Counted from the first letter of the stretch, positions 25,360 through 37,237 are shown. The stretch: DNA of 64,000 nucleotides from Methylohalomonas lacus (GCF_024808875.1 NZ_JANUCT010000007.1:1-64000), one strand, 5' to 3'. Notes: generated by a model from the letters alone, not told the origin. Made by a program: numbers and translations.

Positions 25360-28300
25360 ATGAGCCATTTCCTCGATCGACTGACCTTCTTCCGTCACAT
25401 CACCGGCGAATTCGCCGATGGTCACGGCCGCACCACCCGCGAAGATCGCGCCTGGGAAAAAGCCTATCGCCAGCGCTGGCAGCATGACAAGGTCGTGCGT
25501 TCCACCCACGGCGTGAACTGTACCGGCGCCTGTTCCTGGAAAATCTACGTCAAGGACGGCCTGGTCACCTGGGAAACCCAGCAGACCGACTACCCGCGCA
25601 CGCGCCCCGACCTGCCCAATCATGAACCGCGTGGCTGCCCGCGCGGCGCCAGCTATTCCTGGTACATCTACAGTGCCGCACGGCTGAAATACCCGATGGT
25701 GCGCGGCGTCCTGCTCAAACTCTGGCGCCAGGCCCGCACCGAGCACAGCGATCCGGTCGACGCCTGGGCCGCCATCGTCGGCGACGACCACAAGCGCCGC
25801 AGCTACCAGCAGCGCCGCGGTCTCGGCGGCCTGGTGCGCTCAAGCTGGGACGAGGTCAACGAAATGATCGCCGCGGCCAACGTCTACACGGCGCGGCAGT
25901 GGGGACCGGATCGCATTCTCGGCTTCTCGCCGATTCCGGCCATGTCGATGGTCTCCTACGCCGCCGGCAGCCGTTACCTGTCATTGATCGGCGGCGTCTG
26001 CCTGTCCTTCTACGACTGGTACTGCGACCTGCCGCCGGCCTCACCCATGACCTGGGGCGAGCAGACCGACGTGCCCGAGTCGGCCGACTGGTACAACGCC
26101 AAGTTCATCATGATGTGGGGCTCGAACGTGCCGCAGACGCGCACGCCGGATGCCCATTTCATGACCGAGGCACGCTACAACGGCACCCAGATCGTGACCG
26201 TGTCGCCGGACTACGCCGAGGCAACCAAGTTCGCCGATCTGTGGCTGTCACCGAAACAGGGCACCGACGCGGCGCTGGGCATGGCACTGGGTCACGTGAT
26301 TCTCAAGGAATTCCACGTCGATAACCCGACGCCCTATTTCCAGGACTACTGCCGCCGCTATACCGACTGGCCGATGCTGGTCGAGCTCGAGGAGACCGGC
26401 AAAGGCCTGGCGCCGGGGCGCTTCCTGCGCGCCAGCGACCTCGACGACAGCGCCGGCCAGCAGCATGCCGACTGGAAGACGCTGGCCTTCGACGAACTGT
26501 CCGGCAACCCGGTCTGCCCGCAGGGCGCGATCGGCTTTCGCTGGGACGAGAGCGGTCGCTGGAACCTGGAGGAAAAAGAAGCCAGCGACGGTCACGACGT
26601 GCGCCTGCAGCTGTCGTTCATCGACACGCACGACGAGGCCGCCACGGTCAGCTTCCCCTACTTCGGCGGCGTCGAGCATGAACACTTCAGCGCCAATACC
26701 CAGGAAGCAATCCTGCAGCGCCGGGTCCCGGTGCGGCGCCTGCAGCTCGCCGACGGCCGTAGTGCCCGGGTTGCCACCGTCTTCGATCTCATGGCCGCGC
26801 ACTACGGCGTCGATCGCGGCCTCGATGACCCGGCAACGGCCAAATCCTACGACGACGACACGCCCTATACCCCGGCCTGGCAGGAAAGCATCACCAGCGT
26901 GCCGGCCGAACAGGTCATCCGCGTCGCCCGCGCCTTTGCCGACAACGCCGCGAAGACCGGCGGCAAGTCCATGGTCATTCTCGGCGCCGGCCTCAACCAC
27001 TGGTATCACATGGACATGAACTACCGCGGCATCATCAATCTGCTGATGATGTGCGGCTGTGTCGGCGTGTCCGGCGGCGGCTGGGCGCACTACGTTGGCC
27101 AGGAGAAACTGCGGCCGCAGACCGGCTGGCTGCCGGTGGCCTTCGCGCTGGACTGGGCACGGCCGCCGCGGCACATGAACGGCACCTCGTTCTGGTACGC
27201 CCACTCCGATCAGTGGCACTACGAAAAACTCGACGTCAGCGAAATCCTGTCGCCGCTGGCCAACCCGGCCGACTGGGGCGGCAGCCTGATCGACTATAAC
27301 GTCCGCGCCGAGCGCATGGGCTGGCTGCCGTCGGCACCGCAGCTGAATCGCAATCCGCTGACTATCGCACGTGAGGCTGCTGCAGCCGGCAAGGACCCGA
27401 AGGACTACGTTGTCGAACAGTTAAGAACCGGCAAGTTGCGACTGGCCTGCGAGGATCCGGATGCACCGGAGAATTTTCCGCGCAACCTGTTCATCTGGCG
27501 TTCGAACCTGCTGGGTTCGTCCGGCAAGGGCCACGAATACCTGCTGAAACACCTGCTCGGCACCAACGACGGTATACAGGGCAAGGAGCTGGGCGAGCCG
27601 GATCAGAAGCGCCCCGAGGAAGTCGAATGGCGCGGTCAGGCACCGGAAGGCAAGCTGGATCTGCTGGTCACGCTGGACTTTCGCATGTCGACGACCTGCC
27701 TGTATTCCGACATCGTGCTGCCGACGGCGACCTGGTACGAAAAGAACGATCTCAATACCTCCGACATGCATCCTTTCATCCACCCGCTATCGGAAGCGGT
27801 GAACCCGGCCTGGGAGTCACGCTCGGACTGGGACATCTTCAAGGGCATCGCCGAGAAGTTCTCCAGCCTCAGCGCGGGTCATCTGGGCGTGGAGAAAGAT
27901 ATCGTCACAGTACCGCTGCTGCATGACACTCCCGGCGAACTCGGCCAGCCGTTCGACGTTGCCGAATGGAAAAAGGGCGACTGCGAACCGCTGCCCGGCA
28001 AGACCATGCCCAACTTGGTCGTCGTCGAGCGCGACTACCCGAACACCCATGCCCGCTTCACCTCGATCGGGCCGCTGCTGGAGCAGCAGGGCAACGGCGG
28101 CAAGGGCATCAGCTGGAATACCGATCACGAGGTCGAGTATCTCGGCCGGCTCAACGGCACGCATGTGCCGCAGGGCGCCAACCAGGGCCGGCCGCGGATG
28201 GAAACCGCGATCGACGCCGCCGAGACAATTCTCTCGCTGGCACCGGAAACCAACGGCCAGGTCGCGGTCAAGGCGTGGCAGGCGCTGTCGAAATTCACCG

Positions 28301-29109
28301 GCCGCGAACACGCGCACCTGGCGATTCACAAGCAGGACGAACACATCAGCTTCCGCGACATCCAGGCGCAGCCGCGCAAGATCATCTCGTCGCCGACCTG
28401 GTCCGGCATCGAGTCGGAAAAAGTCTGCTACAACGCCGGCTGGACCAACGTGAACGAACTCATTCCCTGGCGCACACTGACCGGACGCCAGCAGTTCTAC
28501 CAGGATCACAAGTGGATGCGCGCCTTCGGCGAGGGCTTCGTGCTCTACCGGCCGCCGGTCAACACCAAGACCTGGCACCAGATTCACAACACCCGTTCGA
28601 ACGGCAATCCCGAGATCGTGCTGAACTGGATCACGCCGCATCAGAAGTGGGGCATTCACAGTACCTACAGTGACAACCTGCTGATGCTGACGCTGTCGCG
28701 CGGCGGCCCGATCGTCTGGATATCGGAAACCGACGCGCGCAAGGTTGGTATCGAGGACAACGACTGGATCGAGGTCTTCAACGTCAACGGCGCGGTCGTC
28801 GCCCGGGCAGTCGTTTCGCAACGGGTGCGCGAGGGCATGGCGATGATGTACCACGCCCAGGAACGCATCGTGAACACGCCCGGCTCCGAGATCACCGGCG
28901 CCCGCGGCGGCATTCACAACTCCGTCACCCGCACCGTGGTCAAGCCCACGCACATGATCGGCGGCTACGCCCAGCAGAGCTACGGCTTCAATTACTACGG
29001 CACCGTCGGTTCCAACCGCGACGAGTTCGTCATCCTGCGCAAGATGCAGAATGTCGACTGGCTGGAAGGTGACGATGAAAGCATTCTCCAGCAGGAGTAC
29101 GTACGATGA
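25360..29109 (+). CDS. narG: Respiratory nitrate reductase alpha subunit
   Basis: 1249 residues (E. coli NarG 1247). The FS0 [4Fe-4S] ligands His50, Cys54, Cys58 and Cys93 occur at the same positions as in E. coli (STHGVNCTGACSWK; RGCPRGASYS). The rest is a Mo-bisMGD catalytic subunit that reduces nitrate to nitrite at the cytoplasmic face of the inner membrane. There is no twin-arginine signal peptide, as expected for NarG. It overlaps narH by four bases. Confidence 0.97.
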   Translation: MSHFLDRLTFFRHITGEFADGHGRTTREDRAWEKAYRQRWQHDKVVRSTHGVNCTGACSWKIYVKDGLVTWETQQTDYPRTRPDLPNHEPRGCPRGASYSWYIYSAARLKYPMVRGVLLKLWRQARTEHSDPVDAWAAIVGDDHKRRSYQQRRGLGGLVRSSWDEVNEMIAAANVYTARQWGPDRILGFSPIPAMSMVSYAAGSRYLSLIGGVCLSFYDWYCDLPPASPMTWGEQTDVPESADWYNAKFIMMWGSNVPQTRTPDAHFMTEARYNGTQIVTVSPDYAEATKFADLWLSPKQGTDAALGMALGHVILKEFHVDNPTPYFQDYCRRYTDWPMLVELEETGKGLAPGRFLRASDLDDSAGQQHADWKTLAFDELSGNPVCPQGAIGFRWDESGRWNLEEKEASDGHDVRLQLSFIDTHDEAATVSFPYFGGVEHEHFSANTQEAILQRRVPVRRLQLADGRSARVATVFDLMAAHYGVDRGLDDPATAKSYDDDTPYTPAWQESITSVPAEQVIRVARAFADNAAKTGGKSMVILGAGLNHWYHMDMNYRGIINLLMMCGCVGVSGGGWAHYVGQEKLRPQTGWLPVAFALDWARPPRHMNGTSFWYAHSDQWHYEKLDVSEILSPLANPADWGGSLIDYNVRAERMGWLPSAPQLNRNPLTIAREAAAAGKDPKDYVVEQLRTGKLRLACEDPDAPENFPRNLFIWRSNLLGSSGKGHEYLLKHLLGTNDGIQGKELGEPDQKRPEEVEWRGQAPEGKLDLLVTLDFRMSTTCLYSDIVLPTATWYEKNDLNTSDMHPFIHPLSEAVNPAWESRSDWDIFKGIAEKFSSLSAGHLGVEKDIVTVPLLHDTPGELGQPFDVAEWKKGDCEPLPGKTMPNLVVVERDYPNTHARFTSIGPLLEQQGNGGKGISWNTDHEVEYLGRLNGTHVPQGANQGRPRMETAIDAAETILSLAPETNGQVAVKAWQALSKFTGREHAHLAIHKQDEHISFRDIQAQPRKIISSPTWSGIESEKVCYNAGWTNVNELIPWRTLTGRQQFYQDHKWMRAFGEGFVLYRPPVNTKTWHQIHNTRSNGNPEIVLNWITPHQKWGIHSTYSDNLLMLTLSRGGPIVWISETDARKVGIEDNDWIEVFNVNGAVVARAVVSQRVREGMAMMYHAQERIVNTPGSEITGARGGIHNSVTRTVVKPTHMIGGYAQQSYGFNYYGTVGSNRDEFVILRKMQNVDWLEGDDESILQQEYVR

Positions 29110-30677
29110 AAGTAAGAGCGCAAATCGCCAAGGTCCTCAACCTGGACAAGTGCATCGGCTGTCACACCTGCTCGGTCACCTGCAAGAACGTGTGGACGTC
29201 GCGCGAAGGCATGGAGTACGCCTGGTTCAACAATGTCGAGACCAAGCCCGGCATCGGTTATCCCAAGGACTGGGAAAACCAGGACCGCTGGCAGGGCGGC
29301 TGGGTGCGCCGTGACAGCGGTGACATCGTGCCGAAACAGGGTGGCAAGTGGCGCCTGCTGGCGAAGATATTCGCCAACCCGCATCTGCCCGAGATCGACG
29401 ACTACTACGAACCGTTCAACTTCGACTACCAGCGCCTGCACAACGCGCCCGACTCCAAGGCACAGCCGACAGCGAAACCCTATTCGGCCATCACCGGCAA
29501 GCCGATGGAAAAGATCGAATGGGGACCGAACTGGGAGGAGATCCTCGGCGGCGAGTTCGCCAAGCGCTCGCGGGATTACAACTTTGAGGGCGTACAGAAG
29601 GAAATGTACGGCGAGTTCGAAAACACCTTCATGATGTACCTGCCACGCCTGTGCGAACACTGTCTGAACCCGAGCTGCGTGTCGAGCTGCCCGTCCGGGG
29701 CGATCTACAAGCGCGAGGAGGACGGCATCGTACTCATCGATCAGGACAAGTGCCGCGGCTGGCGCATGTGCATTTCCGGCTGCCCGTACAAGAAGATCTA
29801 TTTCAACTGGCAATCCGGCAAATCGGAAAAATGCACCTTCTGCTACCCGCGCATCGAGGACGGCCAGCCGACCGTGTGTTCGGAAACCTGCGTCGGCCGC
29901 ATCCGCTACCTGGGCGTGGTGCTCTATGACGCCGACCGCATCGAGGAAGCCGCCAGCGTCGCCAACGAAAAGGATCTCTACCAGGCCCAGCTCGACATAT
30001 TCCTCGACCCCAACGACCCGGAAGTCCAGAAACAGGCGCGTGCCGACGGCGTACCCGACTCGTGGCTGGAGTCGGCCAAACACTCGCCGGTCTACAAGAT
30101 GGCCATCGACTGGCAGGTGGCGTTCCCGTTGCACCCGGAATACCGCACCCTGCCGATGGTCTGGTACGTACCGCCACTGTCACCGATCCAGTCGGCCGCC
30201 GACGCCGGCAAAATCGGTTTCGACGGCCTGATCCCGGAAGTCGAATCACTGCGCATACCGGTGCGTTACCTCTCCAACATGCTGACCGCCGGCAACGACC
30301 GTCCGATCATCGACGCGCTGCGCCGGCTGCTGGCCATGCGCATCTATAAGCGCGGCCAGACGGTCGACGGCAACGCCGATCCGGCCGTGCTGGAACAGGT
30401 GGGGCTGGACGAGGCACGGCTGGAAGACATGTACCAGACCATGGCGATCGCCAATTACGAGGATCGTTTCGTCATCCCGACCAATCACCGTGAGCTCAGC
30501 ACTGAAGATGCCTACGGCGAACGCAGCGGCTGCGGTTTCAGTTTCGGCGACGGCTGCCATACGTCCGGCATCAGCCGGACCAACCTGTTCGGTAGCAAGA
30601 GCCCGCGCCAGCGCGAGCACAGCCAGCCCGTGTCGGTCTGGTCGCCGCGGTCGAAATCCACGGAGCACGACTCATGA
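29106..30677 (+). CDS. narH: Respiratory nitrate reductase beta subunit
   Basis: 523 residues (E. coli 512). Four cysteine groups: KCIGCHTCSVTCKN near residue 15, LCEHCLNPSCVSSCPSG, KCRGWRMCISGCPYKK (Trp in place of one Cys, giving the [3Fe-4S] cluster) and CTFCYPRIEDG..CSETC. It wires electrons from NarI haems to NarG. The C-terminal tail, rich in Ser/Arg/Gln, is a little longer than usual. Overlaps narG and narJ by four bases each. Confidence 0.97.
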   Translation: MKVRAQIAKVLNLDKCIGCHTCSVTCKNVWTSREGMEYAWFNNVETKPGIGYPKDWENQDRWQGGWVRRDSGDIVPKQGGKWRLLAKIFANPHLPEIDDYYEPFNFDYQRLHNAPDSKAQPTAKPYSAITGKPMEKIEWGPNWEEILGGEFAKRSRDYNFEGVQKEMYGEFENTFMMYLPRLCEHCLNPSCVSSCPSGAIYKREEDGIVLIDQDKCRGWRMCISGCPYKKIYFNWQSGKSEKCTFCYPRIEDGQPTVCSETCVGRIRYLGVVLYDADRIEEAASVANEKDLYQAQLDIFLDPNDPEVQKQARADGVPDSWLESAKHSPVYKMAIDWQVAFPLHPEYRTLPMVWYVPPLSPIQSAADAGKIGFDGLIPEVESLRIPVRYLSNMLTAGNDRPIIDALRRLLAMRIYKRGQTVDGNADPAVLEQVGLDEARLEDMYQTMAIANYEDRFVIPTNHRELSTEDAYGERSGCGFSFGDGCHTSGISRTNLFGSKSPRQREHSQPVSVWSPRSKSTEHDS

Positions 30678-31405
30678 GCCACAACGATGACGCCACGCTG
30701 CAGCGTGCATTGAAGGCCATAGCCTTGCTGCTGCACTATCCTGACAGCACTCTGCAGGCAGCGATTGATGAAATCGACCGGGTTCTTGAAGCGCGGCCGG
30801 AGCTGAACCATGACGACCGTGATCGGTTGCGGCAGCTCATCGCCCGCCTGCGCGACAATGACATTCTGGATCTGCAGGCGGAATACGTCGCCACCTTCGA
30901 TCACAGCAAGAAGGTCTCGCTGTACCTGTTCGAGCATGTCTACGGCGAGTCGCGCGATCGCGGCCCGGCGATGGTGGAGCTCAACAATGCCTACCGTGAG
31001 AAAGGCCTGGCGATTGATGCGCAACTGCTGCCGGACTACCTGCCACTGTTTCTGGAATTCTGTGCCGGCCTGGACGAGCACGAGGCGCAGGACTGGCTGG
31101 CCGACACCGATCACGTCCTGCAGCAGATCCACGTACGCCTCAGCAATCGCGACAGCCCGTATGCGCTGCCGCTGCACCTGCTGCTGCGGCTGCTGCAGCG
31201 CGAGTCGGCACCGGCGGAACTGGTCGCTGAGCTGAGCGACGAGGCGCGCGACGATACCCGCGCGGCCTATGACCAGGGCTGGATGGAGGCACCGGTCACC
31301 TTCGGCCCGGATCAGCCGGCCAGCGGCTGCGGTCAGACTGCCGGCGGCCGGGCGCAGCCGGTGACCTGGAAACAACAACCTGCCGGCAAGAGCGGACCGG
31401 CCTGA
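30674..31405 (+). CDS. narJ: Nitrate reductase assembly chaperone
   Basis: 243 residues of all-helical NarJ/TorD type: LKAIALLLHYPD, YVATFDHSKKVSLYLFEHVYGESRDRG seen as TFDHSKKVSLYLFEHVYGES, and LPDYLPLFLEF. NarJ binds apo-NarG so that the molybdenum cofactor and FS0 are inserted before membrane docking; it is not part of the mature enzyme. The gene overlaps narH by four bases. Confidence 0.95.
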   Translation: MSHNDDATLQRALKAIALLLHYPDSTLQAAIDEIDRVLEARPELNHDDRDRLRQLIARLRDNDILDLQAEYVATFDHSKKVSLYLFEHVYGESRDRGPAMVELNNAYREKGLAIDAQLLPDYLPLFLEFCAGLDEHEAQDWLADTDHVLQQIHVRLSNRDSPYALPLHLLLRLLQRESAPAELVAELSDEARDDTRAAYDQGWMEAPVTFGPDQPASGCGQTAGGRAQPVTWKQQPAGKSGPA

Positions 31406-31420
31406 TTCGAGGACAGGATC

Positions 31421-32104
31421 ATGGATTATCTGAACAATCTATTCTTCGGCTATTTTCCCTACATCGCCGGGACGGTATTCCTGTTCGGCAGCCTGGTGCG
31501 GTTCGACATGAGCCAGTACACCTGGAAGACGAATTCCAGCCAGCTGCTCGACAACTCCGCCACTTTCCGCATCAGCAACAACCTGTTCCACATCGGCATG
31601 ATCTTTCTGTTCTTCGGCCACTTCTTCGGCCTGCTCATGCCGCACAGCTGGTATCCCTATCTGGGCCTGACCGCCGGCAGCAAGCAGATTATGGCGATGG
31701 TCTCGGGCGGCGCCTTCGGCCTGCTGGCGCTGGTCGGCGGCAGCTACCTGCTGTACCGGCGGCTGTATCACCCGCGCGTGCGTGCCCAGTCGACGCGCAT
31801 GGACATATTCATTCTCGCGTTGTTGTACGTGCAGCTGATCCTGGGTCTCGCCACCATCGGCGTATCGAAAGATCACCTCGACGGCGCGGTCATGATCCAG
31901 TTGTCCAACTGGGCGCAGGCGATCGTGACCTTCAGTCCGGCGGCTGCCTACATGGCCGACGCGCACTGGATTTACAAGGCACATGTCTTCCTCGGTCTGG
32001 TTGTGTTCTTCGTTTTTCCGTTCACGCGCCTGGTACACATCTGGAGCGCACCGCTGGCTTATATCACCCGCCAGTACCAGATCGTGCGCCAGCGCCAGGC
32101 CTGA
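31421..32104 (+). CDS. narI: Respiratory nitrate reductase gamma subunit, cytochrome b
   Basis: 227 residues, five helices (E. coli NarI 225). The two b haems are held by histidines visible in NNLFHIGMIFLFFGHFFGLL, and in KAHVFLGLVVFFVFPFTRLVHIWSAPL shown here as KAHVFLGLVVFFV and TRLVHIWSAP. NarI oxidises quinol at the periplasmic side. Preceded by GAGGACAGGATC. Confidence 0.96.
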   Translation: MDYLNNLFFGYFPYIAGTVFLFGSLVRFDMSQYTWKTNSSQLLDNSATFRISNNLFHIGMIFLFFGHFFGLLMPHSWYPYLGLTAGSKQIMAMVSGGAFGLLALVGGSYLLYRRLYHPRVRAQSTRMDIFILALLYVQLILGLATIGVSKDHLDGAVMIQLSNWAQAIVTFSPAAAYMADAHWIYKAHVFLGLVVFFVFPFTRLVHIWSAPLAYITRQYQIVRQRQA

Positions 32105-32119
32105 GGGAGGGAGGTAGCC

Positions 32120-32878
32120 ATGCCCGTCGTCATCAACCGCACCCTGATCACCGACGCCGAGATCATCGAGGAGTCGGCCCGTGTCGAGGCCGAGGGGATC
32201 AGCGCACGGCGCGAGGAAGCTGCCCGTCAGTTGGCCGTCCGCGAACTGCTACAGCAACAGGCACGCGCACTCGGCCTGGACACGAAAACCGACCTGGACC
32301 AGGCCATCGAACAGCTGCTGGCGCAGGAGGTATCGCTGCCCGAGGTCGACGAGGCCGCCTGCCGGCGTTACTACGACTCGAATCCGGAACGTTTCTGCAC
32401 GCCGGTGACGCTGGAGTTGCGGCATATCCTGCTCAAGGCCGCACCGGACGACCCGGAAGAACGGGCGACCGCCGAGCAGCAGGCGGAGCGGCTGGTCGCC
32501 GAGCTGCAGGCCGATCCGTCATGCTTTGCCGCGCTGGCCGCACAGCATTCCGCCTGCCCTTCGGCCAGCGACGGCGGTCACCTGGGGTTCATCAACCGCG
32601 GCCAGACGGTCCCCGAGTTCGAACAGGTCGTCACCCGACTGGCGTCGGGACTGGCCGCAAGACCGGTGGAAAGCCGCTACGGGTTCCATGTCGTCGAGGT
32701 CCTCAGCCGCACGGGTGGCGAGCCGCTGGCTTTTGCGGACGTCCAGCACCTGATCGCGGATTATCTGCAGGAAGCCAGCTGGCGCCGTGCGGTGCATCAG
32801 TATATCCAGGTGCTGATCGATAGTGCCGAGATCAAGGGCGTCGATTTCCCGGAGAACAGTTCACCGCTGATTCAATAA
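32120..32878 (+). CDS. Parvulin-type peptidyl-prolyl isomerase in the nar operon (NifM-like)
   Basis: 252 residues, no signal peptide, so cytoplasmic. The C-terminal parvulin domain (about 95-205) shows ELRHILLKA, FAALAAQHSACPSASDGGHLGFINRGQ seen as AQHSACPSASDGGHLGF, and SRYGFHVVEV. The helical N-terminal part resembles NifM/SurA-like chaperone regions. It follows narI by 15 bases behind GAGGGAGGTAG; nar-linked parvulins occur in several proteobacteria and presumably help NarG folding (inference). Confidence 0.88.
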   Translation: MPVVINRTLITDAEIIEESARVEAEGISARREEAARQLAVRELLQQQARALGLDTKTDLDQAIEQLLAQEVSLPEVDEAACRRYYDSNPERFCTPVTLELRHILLKAAPDDPEERATAEQQAERLVAELQADPSCFAALAAQHSACPSASDGGHLGFINRGQTVPEFEQVVTRLASGLAARPVESRYGFHVVEVLSRTGGEPLAFADVQHLIADYLQEASWRRAVHQYIQVLIDSAEIKGVDFPENSSPLIQ

Positions 32879-34315
<1,437 letters not shown>

Positions 34316-34326
34316 AAAATTGATCG

Positions 34327-36090
34327 CTACTCTATCGAAGTAAACTGCAGGCTGTGCAACCGGGCGTAGGCGCCGCCCTGCTGCATCAGTTCGGCGTGGC
34401 TGCCGCTTTCGACGATACGGCCGTGGTCGAGAACGATCAGGCGATCGACCTGCTGTACGGTCGACAGGCGATGCGCGATGATGATGCAGGTTCGGCCTTT
34501 CATCACCGCTTCCATGGCGCGCTGGAACTGTTGTTCGGATTCCGAATCCAGCGCCGAGGTGGCCTCGTCGAGGATCAGGATCGGCGCGTCCTTGAGCAGG
34601 GCGCGGGCGATGGCCAGGCGCTGGCGCTGACCGCCGGACAGACTCGTACCACGGCTGCCGATCTCGGTATCCAGACCCTGTGGCAAACTGTCGATGAATC
34701 CCATCGCCTGCGCCGCCTCTGCCGCCGCCTTCACCGCTTCCCGGTCGGCAGTCGGTTTCAGTGCGCCGTAGGCGATGTTGTTGCGCACGGTGTCGTTCAG
34801 CAGAACGACGTCCTGGCGCACCATGGCAATATTGTCACGCAGTGATTCTAGGGTGATGTCGCGGATGTTGTGGCCGTCGATCAGAATGCGACCATCGTTG
34901 ACGTCGTAAAAACGCGGCAGCAGGCTCACCAGCGTACTCTTGCCACTGCCTGAAGCGCCGACCAGTGCGACCGACTCACCCGGCTCGATGGTCAGGCTGA
35001 TGCCGTCCAGCGCGTTGCCACGCTCGCCGGTGTAGCTGAAACTGACGTGGTCGAATTCGATCGCGCCGCGGGCACGGCCCAGCTCCTTGTCACCGCTATC
35101 CGGCTCCGGCGCCTGGTCGATCAGCCCGAACACGGTTTCGGCCGCCGCCAATCCACGTTGCAGGTGTTCGTTGACCGTGGCCAGATGTTTCAGCGGTGTC
35201 AGCAACAGCGCCATGGCAGTGAAAAAGGAAATGAATTCACCGGTGGTGATATTACCGGCAGCCGCCTGCCGGGCGCCGAGATAGACAATGGCGGCCAGCG
35301 CGATCGCCGCCACCAGCTGCACCGCCGGGCTGCTGGCCGCCGCGGCAATGCCAAACTTGATGTTGTAACGGCGGTTCTTGTCCGCGGCGCCGACAAAGGA
35401 TTCGCTCGCCTGGTCGTAGGCGCTGTACAGGCGCATCTCGCGGGTCGCCTGAATCGATTCGTCCAGGGCATGATGGATATCGCCCATGGTGTCCTGCACC
35501 GCCCGGCTCATGCGCCGCAGGCGCTTGCGGATCAGGGCCATGATGCCGACGATCAGCGGTGCTGCCAGCAATACCGCCAGCGACAGCTGCCAGTTGAGGT
35601 AAAACATCCAGGCGAGCAGGCCGACGACGGTCAGCGCATCGCGTAGCAGCACTGTCAGGGCGTAGGTGCTGGCGTCCTTGAGCTGGGTGACGTCGTAGGT
35701 AAACCGTGACATCAGGCTGCCGGCGGTGTGCTGATCGAAGTACGGCAACGGCAGGCGCATCAACTGCTGGAACATCACCCGGCGCAGGTCGCGGATCACC
35801 TTGTTGGCGACAACATGCAGCGCGGCGGTGCTGGCAAACGTGCTGACGGCGCGGACGAAAAAGATACCGACCAGCAGCAGCGGCACCATCGCCATGGTCT
35901 GCGGGTCTTTCTGGATGAAGGCGCCGTCGAACATAGGCTCCATCAGCGAGGCCAGCGCCGGGCTGGTGATGGCGACGACGATCATGGCCAGCACCGCCAG
36001 TAGAAACACCGGCCGGTACGGGAAAACATAGCCGAGCAGGCGCCGGTAAAGCCGAAAATCGGACGTGTCGGGGGAGCTGGAAGCGGACAT
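34327..36090 (-). CDS. msbA: Lipid A export ABC transporter MsbA
   Basis: 587 residues from ATG 36090 (E. coli 582); the upstream frame to 36177 is not supported. Six-helix half-transporter domain (about 25-320), then an ATPase domain with Walker A GASGSGKST, signature LSGGQRQRLAIARAL and Walker B ILILDEATSALD. It flips lipid A-core across the inner membrane. Not followed by lpxK here, unlike in E. coli. Homodimeric in the family. Confidence 0.9.
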   Translation of the reverse strand: MSASSSPDTSDFRLYRRLLGYVFPYRPVFLLAVLAMIVVAITSPALASLMEPMFDGAFIQKDPQTMAMVPLLLVGIFFVRAVSTFASTAALHVVANKVIRDLRRVMFQQLMRLPLPYFDQHTAGSLMSRFTYDVTQLKDASTYALTVLLRDALTVVGLLAWMFYLNWQLSLAVLLAAPLIVGIMALIRKRLRRMSRAVQDTMGDIHHALDESIQATREMRLYSAYDQASESFVGAADKNRRYNIKFGIAAAASSPAVQLVAAIALAAIVYLGARQAAAGNITTGEFISFFTAMALLLTPLKHLATVNEHLQRGLAAAETVFGLIDQAPEPDSGDKELGRARGAIEFDHVSFSYTGERGNALDGISLTIEPGESVALVGASGSGKSTLVSLLPRFYDVNDGRILIDGHNIRDITLESLRDNIAMVRQDVVLLNDTVRNNIAYGALKPTADREAVKAAAEAAQAMGFIDSLPQGLDTEIGSRGTSLSGGQRQRLAIARALLKDAPILILDEATSALDSESEQQFQRAMEAVMKGRTCIIIAHRLSTVQQVDRLIVLDHGRIVESGSHAELMQQGGAYARLHSLQFTSIE

Positions 36091-36221
36091 AGGCCCGGGA
36101 TTATAACGTAGTGATGCCGCTGACTGGTGCCGGGAAAACGAATTCACCAGCCCGGGGCGGCTATCGGCGCCGGTCAAAACCGGCTACGCTGGGATTCCGG
36201 TCCAAGCGCTAAAACCAGAGC

Positions 36222-37097
36222 ATGTCGAAAAAACATCCCATCGTCGCCGTCACGGGTTCTTCCGGCGCCGGCACTTCCAGCGTCAAGCGCGCATTCGAGG
36301 AAGTCTTTCGCAGCCAGGGCCTGCATCCGGCAATAATCGAGGGCGACGGTTTCCATCGCTACGATCGTGCGCAGATGGATGAGGAAGTGGAAAAGGCCGA
36401 GACCGCGGGCCGTCAGCTGACCCACTTCGGCCCGGAAGGCAACCTGTTCGAGGAGCTGGAAGCGCTCTTCCGGGAGTACGGCCACCACGGTACGGGCCGG
36501 CGCCGCTATTATATCCATGACGATGCCGAGGCGGCCCGCCATGGCTACCCGCCCGGCTCGCTGACACCCTGGGAGGCGCTGCCGGAAGGCACCGATCTCC
36601 TGTTCTACGAGGGCCTGCACGGCGGTATCGTCACCGACAGCGCCGACATCTATCAGCACGTCGACCTGCTCATCGGCGTCGCGCCAATCGTCAACCTCGA
36701 GTGGATCCAGAAAATCTACCGCGACCAGGCCGTGCGCGGCTACAGCACCCAGGACGCCACGGCGCTGATTCTCAGCCGCATGCATGACTACGTGCACTAC
36801 GTGGTACCGCAGTTCTCGCGCACCGACATCAATTTCCAGCGCATACCGACAGTCGACACCGCCAACCCGTTCGCCGCCAGCCACATCCCGACCGACGATC
36901 AGAGTTACTGCGTGATCCACATCCGCAACCAGAAAAAGCTGCCGGTCGACTTTCGCTATCTTCTGGAGATGCTCGAGGGCTCGTTCATGTCGGCACCGGA
37001 CACCATCGTCATCCCGGCCGGCAAGAAGGCATTCGCCACGCAGCTCATCATCAACCCGGTGATCTACCAGATGATCGCCGAACGCGACGACAACTGA
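36222..37097 (+). CDS. prkB: Phosphoribulokinase
   Basis: 291 residues, the class I bacterial length. P-loop GSSGAGTSS near residue 13, then GDGFHRYDRAQMD, LTHFGPEGN, and FYEGLHGGIV, matching bacterial Calvin-cycle phosphoribulokinase, which makes ribulose 1,5-bisphosphate from ribulose 5-phosphate and ATP. No RuBisCO gene is present nearby, and some heterotrophs carry an orphan prkB, so autotrophy is only suggested. It is divergent from msbA with 131 bases between. Confidence 0.9.
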   Translation: MSKKHPIVAVTGSSGAGTSSVKRAFEEVFRSQGLHPAIIEGDGFHRYDRAQMDEEVEKAETAGRQLTHFGPEGNLFEELEALFREYGHHGTGRRRYYIHDDAEAARHGYPPGSLTPWEALPEGTDLLFYEGLHGGIVTDSADIYQHVDLLIGVAPIVNLEWIQKIYRDQAVRGYSTQDATALILSRMHDYVHYVVPQFSRTDINFQRIPTVDTANPFAASHIPTDDQSYCVIHIRNQKKLPVDFRYLLEMLEGSFMSAPDTIVIPAGKKAFATQLIINPVIYQMIAERDDN

Positions 37098-37237
37098 CCG
37101 GCCACACTCGGCAAGCCGGGCAAAAGGGCGTTATACTTTCCGGCATTGTGCCGTTTGCGGGTCATGCCAGCGGCATGACTACAAGCAGGGATTTCAACAG
37201 GGTAGCCGTATTTCCCGACCGAACGTAGGGGAGAAAA

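Noticed and set aside
27817-28953. Long antisense frames across narG and several other GC-rich genes
   Set aside because: They are by-products of high GC at third codon positions, with biased composition and no motifs.
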